Shown here: positions 7,663-14,305 of the stretch, piece by piece
Position numbering within the stretch: position 1 is the first letter of the stretch
Layout of the letters: the number at the start of each line of letters is the position of its first letter
From: Treponema sp.
GTDB taxonomy: Bacteria > Spirochaetota > Spirochaetia > Treponematales > Breznakiellaceae
Assembly: GCA_031284195.1 (NCBI GenBank)
Contig: JAITAI010000016.1
Coordinates: 1 to 32,309, forward strand
DNA length: 32,309 bases
Direction: 5' to 3'
The notes under the pieces: model-generated
Told to the model about the DNA's origin: nothing
The model's input: the letters and a program-made list of their open reading frames with translations, nothing else
The model's database searches: none
Translations under genes and position numbers: made by a program

Positions 7663-7866
7663 ATGAAATGCGATGAAGTAGCCAAGTTGACGGGCTATGC
7701 GGCTATAACGATCCGCAAGTACGCCGTAGCATTAGGTATCCCCTACACGGGAGAGGACAGGAGGAAAACCTACCACTGGGAGGAGCGGGATGTAGCCCGG
7801 TTCCTAGAGGCCATAAGGGGGGCTGGTGGCCGCCACGACCGGCGGGGGAAGCCCAAAAATTCTTAA
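7663..7866 (+). CDS. Small MerR/excisionase-like helix-turn-helix protein
   Basis: A 67-residue protein that is little more than one winged-helix DNA-binding domain of the MerR/Xis type. DEVAKLTGYAAITIRKYAVA forms the helix-turn-helix. GIPYTGEDRRKTYHW is the wing, and ERDVARFLEAI the following helix. A basic tail (RHDRRGKPKNS) ends it. There is no effector or dimerisation domain, so it may be a minimal regulator or a recombination-directionality-type protein. No integrase or phage gene is near. AGGA lies six bases before the ATG. Targets cannot be read from the sequence. Confidence 0.72.
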   Translation: MKCDEVAKLTGYAAITIRKYAVALGIPYTGEDRRKTYHWEERDVARFLEAIRGAGGRHDRRGKPKNS

Positions 7867-8057
7867 AAAATTGAAAAAAAGGCTCGATAAAAAGATAACC
7901 GTTATATATAGGGAGTTGCACAAACTCCCACCACCACCGGCCCTAGGAAATACCAAGCCCGCTGATAGAGTGGGCGAAAAGGGGATGGGTATTGCTCTCG
8001 ATAAAGTGAGGGGCGTATTCATCGGGGGAATGGGCGTGGCACTGCTTTTTCTATAGC

Positions 8058-8092
8058 AAGGGGAGGGGCCTAGTAAAACCCCTCTATCCCTT
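8058..8092 (+). terminator. Possible hairpin terminator
   Basis: GAGGGG (8063-8068) and CCCCTC (8079-8084) form a perfect six-base stem with a 10-base A-rich loop. AAGGG and CCCTT extend it outside. Only a weak pyrimidine run follows. It lies between the convergent HTH gene and the minus-strand secreted-protein gene and could end transcripts from the plus side. Confidence 0.35.
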
Positions 8093-8125
8093 CTTCAGCA
8101 GTGCTTCATGAGTAGCGTATCTTGT

Positions 8126-8569
8126 TTAGTATCCTCTCCGGCAATGCCAGGTGGATTTTCCCCTGCGGGGAGAGGGGTAAGCAAAATCTGGTCTTACCTG
8201 GGAGAGCCGTTGTTCCGACGGAACTAAATCGTACTCTTTATTATTGAGGGTGAGTTTAGTAGCCCTCAAAAACCGAAAGTCCCCACTTGGGGATGACCGG
8301 GAATACCCCTCAATGGTTACGGTTGCCCCTTCCTTGAGGCCTTCAATAAAGCCGATAAATCGTTCAATCCCCAGGACATAGTAACTTATATCCTTATCTT
8401 GAAGGGCGATCATGCCCTCGAGGATACCGAGTTTTCCAGTAACCTTTAGCGTTTCCAGCGGGGCAGCTTGCCACCTGGGATCAGGTCCTCCCCAAGGATT
8501 CCGGTTCTGGGCAGCGAGCAGTCCTCCGACTGTAACCGCGAGCACGATAAAAAAAATGCTTTTTTTCAT
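8126..8569 (-). CDS. Small secreted hypothetical protein
   Basis: I do not recognise a named family. The 147-residue protein has a clear signal peptide (MKKSIFFIVLAVTVGGLLAA, cleavage near residue 20) without a lipobox Cys, so it is probably periplasmic. The mature part has alternating beta-type segments (LETLKVTGKLGILEGMIAL, then YYVLGIERFIGFIEGLKEG and TVTIEGYSRS), consistent with a small OB-like barrel. GGAG precedes the ATG. The last about 22 residues (from RPDFAYPSPRRG) are encoded by a GC-rich palindromic stretch (8133-8175) and look unlike the rest, so the natural end may have been replaced by a repeat. Confidence 0.7.
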   Translation of the reverse strand: MKKSIFFIVLAVTVGGLLAAQNRNPWGGPDPRWQAAPLETLKVTGKLGILEGMIALQDKDISYYVLGIERFIGFIEGLKEGATVTIEGYSRSSPSGDFRFLRATKLTLNNKEYDLVPSEQRLSQVRPDFAYPSPRRGKSTWHCRRGY

Positions 8570-8873
8570 ATAAACTCCATAAAAGCAGGTTTGTATCTAC
8601 GGAACGTGCTGCACTGGTGGAAACACGTTCTCTGGTGAGGCCAACGGCCTTATCCATATATAAGCAAAACCTATGCCAAGATAAGCCTTGGGTAAATTTG
8701 ATAGGATTTTCTTAATATAACCCAAGAATACCAAAAAAAGCAGAGGATAGTGAGGTCTTATTCCTATTTTTCCCTGATTCAGAGGCTTACAAAAGGGCAA
8801 ATTTTTCCCATCTGGGTAAAATATACCGTTTTTGCCCTTAAGCTCCACAGTGGCGGTCTTGCCCATCCGCAGC
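8570..8873. other. Intergenic region after the sugar kinase
   Basis: About 300 bases between the kinase stop and the secreted-protein start, both on the minus strand. A minus-strand open frame of about 97 codons spans it, but it starts inside the kinase's last codons, lacks a ribosome site and has no recognisable sequence. I see no terminator or promoter I can support. Confidence 0.4.
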
Positions 8874-10379
8874 TTAGGGGCTTTCTGCATACCCTAACCA
8901 TGCCTCCCGGTAAGCGTCTAGCTCTGGTATGCCGATTTTCAAGACTTCCTGATAGGCTATCTCAAAATCCCCGGAAAGCTCCGGTAGTTTTTTACCGGTC
9001 AAAGCCATCTTAACGGTCATGGCTGCCCCTAAGGCAGTAGCTTCGGCAATGTCCGTGAGGAAAACCGGGTTGTTCGGAAGGGCCGCTGCAAGGAGGGTAT
9101 GGTACGCTTTATCTTTCCTAAAACCCCCTTCGGTAAAAATCCTGGTTCCTGGGACAAGTCCGGTCCGTTCCAGGGCGGTGAGGGTCTGCATAACCAGGGA
9201 TATACCTAAGAGGGCGATTCCCTGTTCGTAGCGTTTAAAAACTCGGGGGATCTGGTTCCCCTGGGCAATAGCGGTAAAGGGATACTCCTGCCCGTCCTCA
9301 ATGATCCGAGGTTTGGACCGGGGGAACTGGCCGGAACCAGGGGTAAGCTCCGGCATGAGAAAGGCTGTTTTTTCGGTAAGCAGGGAACGATACTGGGATA
9401 CCTCAAAGGGAGGCATATCCTGCCGTCCATGTATATCCATGAGCAGGCGGGACCAGGTTTCAAATTCCTGGCCTCCCAGAAAGATCGCGGTTTTCACCGG
9501 TGTTCCAAAGGCAGAAATATTGAAGAAGACCGCTTTGCCCAGCTCTTCAGGGGCGAATCCATAGACCTGTAGGGGATTCATAATAACACACCAGGTCCCG
9601 GTGGAATTAAGTACAAACCCCCTTTCTCCGTGTTTGGCAAAATGGGGGAGCAGGGAAGCATTGGAATCGTGGATACCCAGGGTGAAGATTACCTCCTCTG
9701 GAAGACCGGTTTTCCGGGCAAATGTCGGACTCAGGGTTCCCAACACATCCCAGGAGGCCTCCAGATGATTCGGCATGAGCGTCGTTACCCCCAGACCCTG
9801 GGCCACCGCGGAAAAACACCCTTGCCGTTGATCCCAGAGGTAACTATGACAGCCCATATAGGTTCCTTCAACCCCGGTTTTGCCTGAAAACCGGTACCCC
9901 CAATATTGGGGATAGAGCAGCAGTTGAACCGTCTGCTTGAAACCCTCGGGATAGTGTTCCTGGGCGAAAAAGATTCCTTTGCCAGTGTTGATCAGGGCCT
10001 TGAAAGCGGGAGTACCGGTTTCTTCCTGGAGCGCCTCTGGGGAACCAAACCGGGCATAGAAGCGCGCATGAAACCCATCTCCCGGCTCATGGGTATAGTA
10101 CACGCAGGGCATCGAAGGGGTCCCGTCTTTTCCCACTCCTACAAAAGTAGCTCCGTGGGTACTCAAGGCTATACCTTTAATCGGATAGAGCCGGGCATAC
10201 TGGGCGACTTGTTCGGTGAACCAGTCCTCCATAGCCGCCAGATCATGGGTTTCCAATCCATCCATACGGAGAGACGGAAAATTCCGGTACCGGGCATCCA
10301 CCGGTGTCAGGGTATCATCATAGATCGCCACTTTCTTATTGGTCATCCCGATATCGATCACCGCAATAGCATATTTCAC
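8874..10379 (-). CDS. FGGY-family carbohydrate kinase
   Basis: ATP-dependent sugar kinase of the rhamnulokinase/fuculokinase-like branch of FGGY; the exact sugar cannot be read. Visible features in 501 residues: N-terminal phosphate-binding loop AVIDIGMTNKKVAIYD (6-21), STHGATFVG (73-81), and GIHDSNAS (235-242) with the putative catalytic base Asp238. LNSTGTWCVI follows, with TEGGFRKD and ATALGAA in the C-terminal ATPase half. The start is GTG with a GGGAGG-type purine stretch just upstream, 17 bases after the SDR gene. It is the last gene of the PHP-SDR-kinase operon, so its substrate is probably made by one of those enzymes. Confidence 0.88.
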   Translation of the reverse strand: MKYAIAVIDIGMTNKKVAIYDDTLTPVDARYRNFPSLRMDGLETHDLAAMEDWFTEQVAQYARLYPIKGIALSTHGATFVGVGKDGTPSMPCVYYTHEPGDGFHARFYARFGSPEALQEETGTPAFKALINTGKGIFFAQEHYPEGFKQTVQLLLYPQYWGYRFSGKTGVEGTYMGCHSYLWDQRQGCFSAVAQGLGVTTLMPNHLEASWDVLGTLSPTFARKTGLPEEVIFTLGIHDSNASLLPHFAKHGERGFVLNSTGTWCVIMNPLQVYGFAPEELGKAVFFNISAFGTPVKTAIFLGGQEFETWSRLLMDIHGRQDMPPFEVSQYRSLLTEKTAFLMPELTPGSGQFPRSKPRIIEDGQEYPFTAIAQGNQIPRVFKRYEQGIALLGISLVMQTLTALERTGLVPGTRIFTEGGFRKDKAYHTLLAAALPNNPVFLTDIAEATALGAAMTVKMALTGKKLPELSGDFEIAYQEVLKIGIPELDAYREAWLGYAESP

Positions 10380-10396
10380 CCTCCCCCTCCCAAGCC

Positions 10397-11677
10397 CTAG
10401 TGTAACATCACCTGACCACCGGTAACCGGGACCGCCTGACCGGTTTCATACTCCTGTTCTATAATATAGTAGACGGCTCGCATCACATCCGGGCCGGTAC
10501 AGCCCCGTTTCATCGGGACCTTGGCTTCATAATAGGCCTTTACATCCGCGATATGCTTGGCTCCCGGCACTTTGCCGGCTCTCAGATATTGGACGAAAAG
10601 GCCCTTTTCCGGGTCAGACCAGAGGGACCCGTCAAAGAAATTGCCAGGACAGATGGCATTTACCTTGATGTTATAGTCCACCAGTTCCAGGGCAAAGCTC
10701 TGGGTCAATCCGATACCGCCGAATTTTCCCCCTGCATAGGCGCTGTTTTTATTTGACCCTTCAAGACCGGACTTGGAATTGATCTGGATGATGTCGGTTT
10801 TCCAGTGCGGAGCGGTCCAGTGCTGCTCCCTAAACAATAAACCTGCGTATTTCGCTATGAGAAAGAACCCGGTATAATTAATATCCGTAACCAAAGAAAA
10901 GTCTTGCAAGCTCTGTTCCAGAACGCTTCCGGCTTTGAGTACTCCTGCATTGCTGATACAGATATCCAATCCTCCGGCGTTTTGTATCAGGGTCGTAAAC
11001 AGGGCCTTCACCGAGGCTTCATCCGCTACATTCACCGCCACGGGGATTGCCGCAGTCCGTCTTTCCTTGGCATTGATCTGTACCGCTAGGGTTTCCGCTC
11101 CTTCCCAGTTGCAATCCGCAATAAACACCAGGGCCCCTGAAGCAGCGAGGCTTTGAACGATGATTGCTCCAATACCTTGAGCCCCCCCTGTTACCAGGGC
11201 AATCTTGTTCTTCACTACCTCAGATCGATGAGCAGCGTTGAAACCAGGAAGGGGCAGCGGTACTTTTTCTATTAAAAGAGCATCGTTTTTTGTCTCCATC
11301 CGTTCTTTAACCGCATCAAAGTCCCGGTCGATCCAATAAATCCCCTGGACCGTATCGGCATTTTTTACCACCACACAAGAAGGCGCCTTTTTACCCGCCT
11401 CAGTCCGTGCCATGGCTTCTGCCCCTGCCGGGGCCCGGTCGAATTCCCAGGCCGTATAGGCATCCTGCAGGATCTTGGCAGCATACTCGATATCCAAGAA
11501 TTGTTGATCGTATAGTGCCGGGGTGATATCAATGATCAATGCCTCTTGGGGGATTTCGGTTTCTCCCGGTGGGCTCTGCATAAGCACCCAGGGGTATCTA
11601 CCGGTATTGAGATAAAGCCCCCGGATAAGCAGCGCCACCACAGCGGGATCCGCCAGTTTTCGTTCAGCCCTTTCCAT
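10397..11677 (-). CDS. Short-chain dehydrogenase, sorbitol-6-phosphate 2-dehydrogenase-like, with extra N-terminal domain
   Basis: NAD(P)-dependent oxidoreductase acting on a polyol or sugar phosphate, by similarity of its C-terminus (VPMKRGC ... ETGQAVPVTGGQVML) to the end of SrlD-type sorbitol-6-phosphate dehydrogenases. The Rossmann part begins near residue 155: TGGAQGIG (163-170), SNAG (about 242-245), a catalytic Ser in INSKSG and YAGGK (314-318). CPGNFFDGSLW follows. The first about 150 residues are extra and I do not recognise them. The start is ATG 11677, with GGGAGG seven bases upstream; an in-frame TTG at 11683 is less likely. It overlaps the PHP gene by 14 bases. Confidence 0.85.
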   Translation of the reverse strand: MERAERKLADPAVVALLIRGLYLNTGRYPWVLMQSPPGETEIPQEALIIDITPALYDQQFLDIEYAAKILQDAYTAWEFDRAPAGAEAMARTEAGKKAPSCVVVKNADTVQGIYWIDRDFDAVKERMETKNDALLIEKVPLPLPGFNAAHRSEVVKNKIALVTGGAQGIGAIIVQSLAASGALVFIADCNWEGAETLAVQINAKERRTAAIPVAVNVADEASVKALFTTLIQNAGGLDICISNAGVLKAGSVLEQSLQDFSLVTDINYTGFFLIAKYAGLLFREQHWTAPHWKTDIIQINSKSGLEGSNKNSAYAGGKFGGIGLTQSFALELVDYNIKVNAICPGNFFDGSLWSDPEKGLFVQYLRAGKVPGAKHIADVKAYYEAKVPMKRGCTGPDVMRAVYYIIEQEYETGQAVPVTGGQVMLH

Positions 11678-13025
11678 ATACAAACCTCCCTTGTCGTAAG
11701 TTCTCTACTATGTTTATTGCCGCTGCTTCAGGGTGATGGCGATCCAGCGCTCTTCCTGCAGCCGCGTAGATTTCAAGCCGCGATGCCAAGGACTCCCCTG
11801 CAAGGGGATTTTCTGAAGAAAAGAGGCCCCACCGGGGATCCACTGAACCGAGCCGTTCATGGGCGATGAGGGCCCAGGTGGTATCCACGAGGTGCCGGAA
11901 GGGGGGGCTCACTACTTCGGGACAGGTAAAGGATTGACGGGAACTGTTGATATCCACCCCTGAAATTTCCATGAAACCCCAGGCAGTACATAAAGCCCTG
12001 ACCCGCTGGAGCTGTTCCGGGGTATTCCGGGGAGGCATATAGGTAATTCCCTGATAACCGATACGGGCTAATGCCTCAAAAAGGGCTTCCAGATAGGAAT
12101 CTTCGAATCGTTCTGCTTGTTTGTCTCCTGTAGGCGATTCTCCTACATCCCCCAGGTAGGCGTAAGCCGGAATCGCCCCAATAGAACGGGCAAAGTCCAC
12201 CACGGTTTGAGCAGGGATACATTCTTTTTCCTGGGGCTGGATAAATATTCGGGGGAGCAAGGCTGATTTCAGAACCCCCAGGAGATCATAGGGGTAATGG
12301 GGATTTTCCGGATCCGCAAGCGATGCCCCGATTTTGGGTCCTGGCGCTATCCCCAGCGTGGTGTTAAGTCCCTGCACTAAAGGAGAGCCTTTCCCGTATC
12401 GTTGGAGGATCTTACCGGCAACTGCGGCCAAAAGATGCCGTTCGGTGATTGCTCCTCCCTCGGCATATTGGGACGCATCCCGCACCTCGTGGCCAAAATC
12501 AATTTCATCAAAACCCTTTTCGATGAGCAGGGCATTGGCTGCTTCGGTCATGGCTTGGATCCGGAGGACCCGTTCCGCCCGGATAGGCAAGAGGAATTCT
12601 TGCACTGCGGCAAAGCACGGCCGGGGTATCCCTTGGACGGTCATGTAGAGGATCCCCGCAGAATCAGGGTTGTTGATCTTGCGTTGGGTAAACGGGCTAG
12701 GCCCGTCAGGGCCCTGGGTAAAACTGACCCGGACCTCGAAGCCCACACATGCCCCGATACCCAGGCTTGCACCGGCGCTGAGCATCTCTTCTGCTGCTGC
12801 AAGGGAATCATGATCCACCGAACCTGCTGCTTCAAGCCCCGCGTCCCGAGCCTTTAAGGCCGCCATACTCGGAGTATAGGGGCTGAAACTATAGATAGTA
12901 TGGATATGATTATTGATTTCTCCGGTGGTTTTCACAAGACCCGGCTTTTCCGTTGCCTCCGCTTTGAGTGCTGAAAGCCGCTCTTCTCTTGAAACCTTGG
13001 GGTTGTTGATTGCCTGGTAATGCAT
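11664..13025 (-). CDS. PHP-domain metal-dependent hydrolase-like protein
   Basis: The 453-residue protein carries a PHP-type metal centre: INNHIHTIYSFSPY (His 40 and 42), SVDHDS (Asp71, His72), GFEVRV (Glu97), ERHLLAA (His197) and a terminal GVDINSS (Asp358). PHP enzymes are phosphoesterases or related hydrolases; the substrate here is unknown. The pattern is not that of histidinol phosphatase or DNA polymerase III. It is first in the minus-strand operon with the SDR and sugar kinase. No Shine-Dalgarno precedes the ATG. A consensus-like promoter ends only a few bases upstream, so the mRNA may be leaderless. Confidence 0.82.
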   Translation of the reverse strand: MHYQAINNPKVSREERLSALKAEATEKPGLVKTTGEINNHIHTIYSFSPYTPSMAALKARDAGLEAAGSVDHDSLAAAEEMLSAGASLGIGACVGFEVRVSFTQGPDGPSPFTQRKINNPDSAGILYMTVQGIPRPCFAAVQEFLLPIRAERVLRIQAMTEAANALLIEKGFDEIDFGHEVRDASQYAEGGAITERHLLAAVAGKILQRYGKGSPLVQGLNTTLGIAPGPKIGASLADPENPHYPYDLLGVLKSALLPRIFIQPQEKECIPAQTVVDFARSIGAIPAYAYLGDVGESPTGDKQAERFEDSYLEALFEALARIGYQGITYMPPRNTPEQLQRVRALCTAWGFMEISGVDINSSRQSFTCPEVVSPPFRHLVDTTWALIAHERLGSVDPRWGLFSSENPLAGESLASRLEIYAAAGRALDRHHPEAAAINIVENLRQGRFVYGKG

Positions 13026-13034
13026 GTGATTTTA

Positions 13035-13063
13035 ATTATATACTATTCAAACTTTTGTGTCAG
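13035..13063 (-). promoter_or_regulatory. Promoter of the PHP-SDR-kinase operon (leaderless)
   Basis: On the minus strand CTGACA (13058-13063) and a perfect TATAAT (13035-13040) are exactly 17 bases apart. Transcription would begin about 13028-13029, three or four bases before the ATG at 13025, which has no ribosome site. A repeated 14-mer lies just upstream of the -35 box. Confidence 0.65.
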
Positions 13064-13069
13064 CAGAAA

Positions 13070-13083
13070 GCGTGTAGGTACAG
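13070..13083. promoter_or_regulatory. Operator-like repeat, copy next to the promoter
   Basis: The 14-mer GCGTGTAGGTACAG lies seven bases upstream of the -35 box of the PHP operon and contains TGTA-CC-TACA dyad symmetry on the minus strand. A copy differing at one base occurs at 13286-13299. The position suits a regulator site, but no regulator gene adjoins the operon. Confidence 0.4.
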
Positions 13084-13285
13084 CGTAAAAGCCTTTACTT
13101 CGGTATCTTTGAGAAAAGTCCAGGAATTGTACGGATTTCCGTTCTCAAGCCTTAGTACAACCGTACAATAGTAAAAAACCCACGGATTTTCCCGTAGCCT
13201 TGGTGAAGACCTGCACTCATTAACGCGGCGGGTTGTTACCCTGCATGGTTTAATCCGCAGACAAATTTTTAAATGCAAAAGCCCT

Positions 13286-13299
13286 GCGTGTAGGTGCAG
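13286..13299. promoter_or_regulatory. Operator-like repeat, distal copy
   Basis: GCGTGTAGGTGCAG differs from the promoter-proximal copy by one base and is in the same orientation, 216 bases upstream. It also sits in a short hairpin (CCTGC...GCAGG). Two spaced copies would allow looping by one regulator; this is inference. Confidence 0.35.
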
Positions 13300-13424
13300 G
13301 ATACACCCATAGAAAAAACTTCCAGGGTCTTGGGGCCTCTCAGGCCCCCATAGAGGAGCGGTAAGTGGCCGGGTGCAAAGGCCCGGCCTGTTCTGCAGGA
13401 AGGGTCTCCTGACTAGAGGCGCTT

Positions 13425-13463
13425 TAAGTCCGATACAGCCAACAGGGCATGCTACTCCGGGGA
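13425..13463 (+). repeat. Dispersed repeat A, copy 1
   Basis: A 39-base core from TAAGTCC to CTCCGGGGA. By my hand alignment it matches 23345-23383 at 30 of 39 positions without gaps. Flanks also share TGCAAAGG upstream. It lies in non-coding DNA. Confidence 0.45.
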
Positions 13464-13791
13464 ATAAGCCTCAAGTTCTGCGAGACTTCAGCGCTCTTTT
13501 AAGGAACAAGATGATGATCGGTCCTCGCTGCCATCGCAAAGGTTTCTATGGGCTTATCCTGAGTGCACGGATCAAGACGCATGAGCATGTCCTCCACGGT
13601 GAAGGCAAGTACCTTTTTAATTCTTTGTGACATAAAAAAAATCTTTCCAGTGCTTCACGGTAGGTCAAAGGATACATCCTTATTATAATAGGTCTTACAG
13701 CTTCACTTCCCAAAACGTATGCGCCTCCAATAAACACTCGGGAATGGTTCATAAAAAGCGGGAAATGAGCTGTCTAAACCAAGGAGGTTTT

Positions 13792-14264
13792 ATGCCTTTC
13801 AGCTTCTAGATGAACATAGGGGGAAGAAGCCTGTGGTCAACAGATTAAGAATTGCTTGTCCCCTGATTACGCTCATTTTCGCAGATTTACTAAGAATAGC
13901 GGCACGAAAAACCCGGGTAATCCGCTTAATCGGTGGGCCGCTTTGTCTTCATCTGCTTAAGCTGTTGACTGGGAAAAGAAGTCCCCTTAGCGCTTCAAAG
14001 GGGATTCCTGCAGAGGGTAGGCTCTTCAGGTTATACAACCTTACCGGTAGATGAAGGCTTCTTGGGGGCCCCTCATCTGGACATCGGTAAATTAAGGATC
14101 CTTCATATTCAGACGGTGTACCGCCCACACGTTACGAAAAGGGTCGCTGGGGAAATCCCCGGGATCTGGCAGGAGCAGCGGTGTTCCTCGCATCCTCTGC
14201 GTTGGATTACGTGAACGGTTTTACCCTTGCCGCGGACGGAGGCTGGCTTGCCCGCTCAGTTTAA
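13792..14264 (+). pseudogene. Decayed KduD-like short-chain dehydrogenase (C-terminal remnant)
   Basis: The firm part is 14133-14264, which reads in one frame as YEKGRWGNPRDLAGAAVFLA, then SSALDYVNGFTLAADGGWLA and RSV before a TAA. This is the characteristic C-terminus of 2-deoxy-D-gluconate 3-dehydrogenase (KduD)-type SDRs. No matching N-terminal Rossmann motif or catalytic YxxxK precedes it. At 13792 an ATG with a perfect AAGGAGG (13781-13787) opens only five codons (MPFSF) before a stop. That may be the original start, with about a third of a normal 750-base gene lost in between. The 5' boundary is inference. Confidence 0.7.
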
Positions 14265-14305
14265 GAAAAGCTGCGGTATCTTCTCGCTTACCCCTCAGTG
14301 GTTCT

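Larger units (their letters stand above)
13026..14305. other. Long decayed intergenic region
   Basis: Nearly 1.3 kb without an intact gene. It holds the promoter and operator repeats described separately, an inverted repeat TTGTACGG...CCGTACAA (13127-13134 and 13161-13168), a dispersed repeat core (13425-13463) and a 44-codon minus-strand open frame (13499-13633). That frame lies just after an eight-base T-run on the minus strand. It also holds an isolated gene start (AAGGAGG then ATG at 13792, with a stop after five codons), an inverted copy of a 13-mer shared with 23164-23176, and the C-terminal end of a KduD-like dehydrogenase. Overall it looks like a gene graveyard. Confidence 0.6.

Noticed and set aside
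7826..8056. Possible separate gene after the HTH protein
   Set aside because: It overlaps the HTH gene, has no ribosome site and has an odd composition; kept only as a weak finding.
8597..8890. 97-codon minus-strand frame after the sugar kinase
   Set aside because: It starts inside the kinase's last codons, has no ribosome site and shows no family-like motif.
13081..13200. GAGAAAAGTCC stretch resembling an RNase P RNA motif
   Set aside because: None of the other conserved RNase P segments occur at the right spacing on either strand.
13425..13463. Integron attC site
   Set aside because: The repeat ends lack the paired RYYYAAC and GTTRRRY core sites and no integrase or gene cassette is present.
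13373..13630. 85-codon plus-strand frame in the decayed region
   Set aside because: It runs through the dispersed repeat core, lacks a ribosome site and has no recognisable domain.
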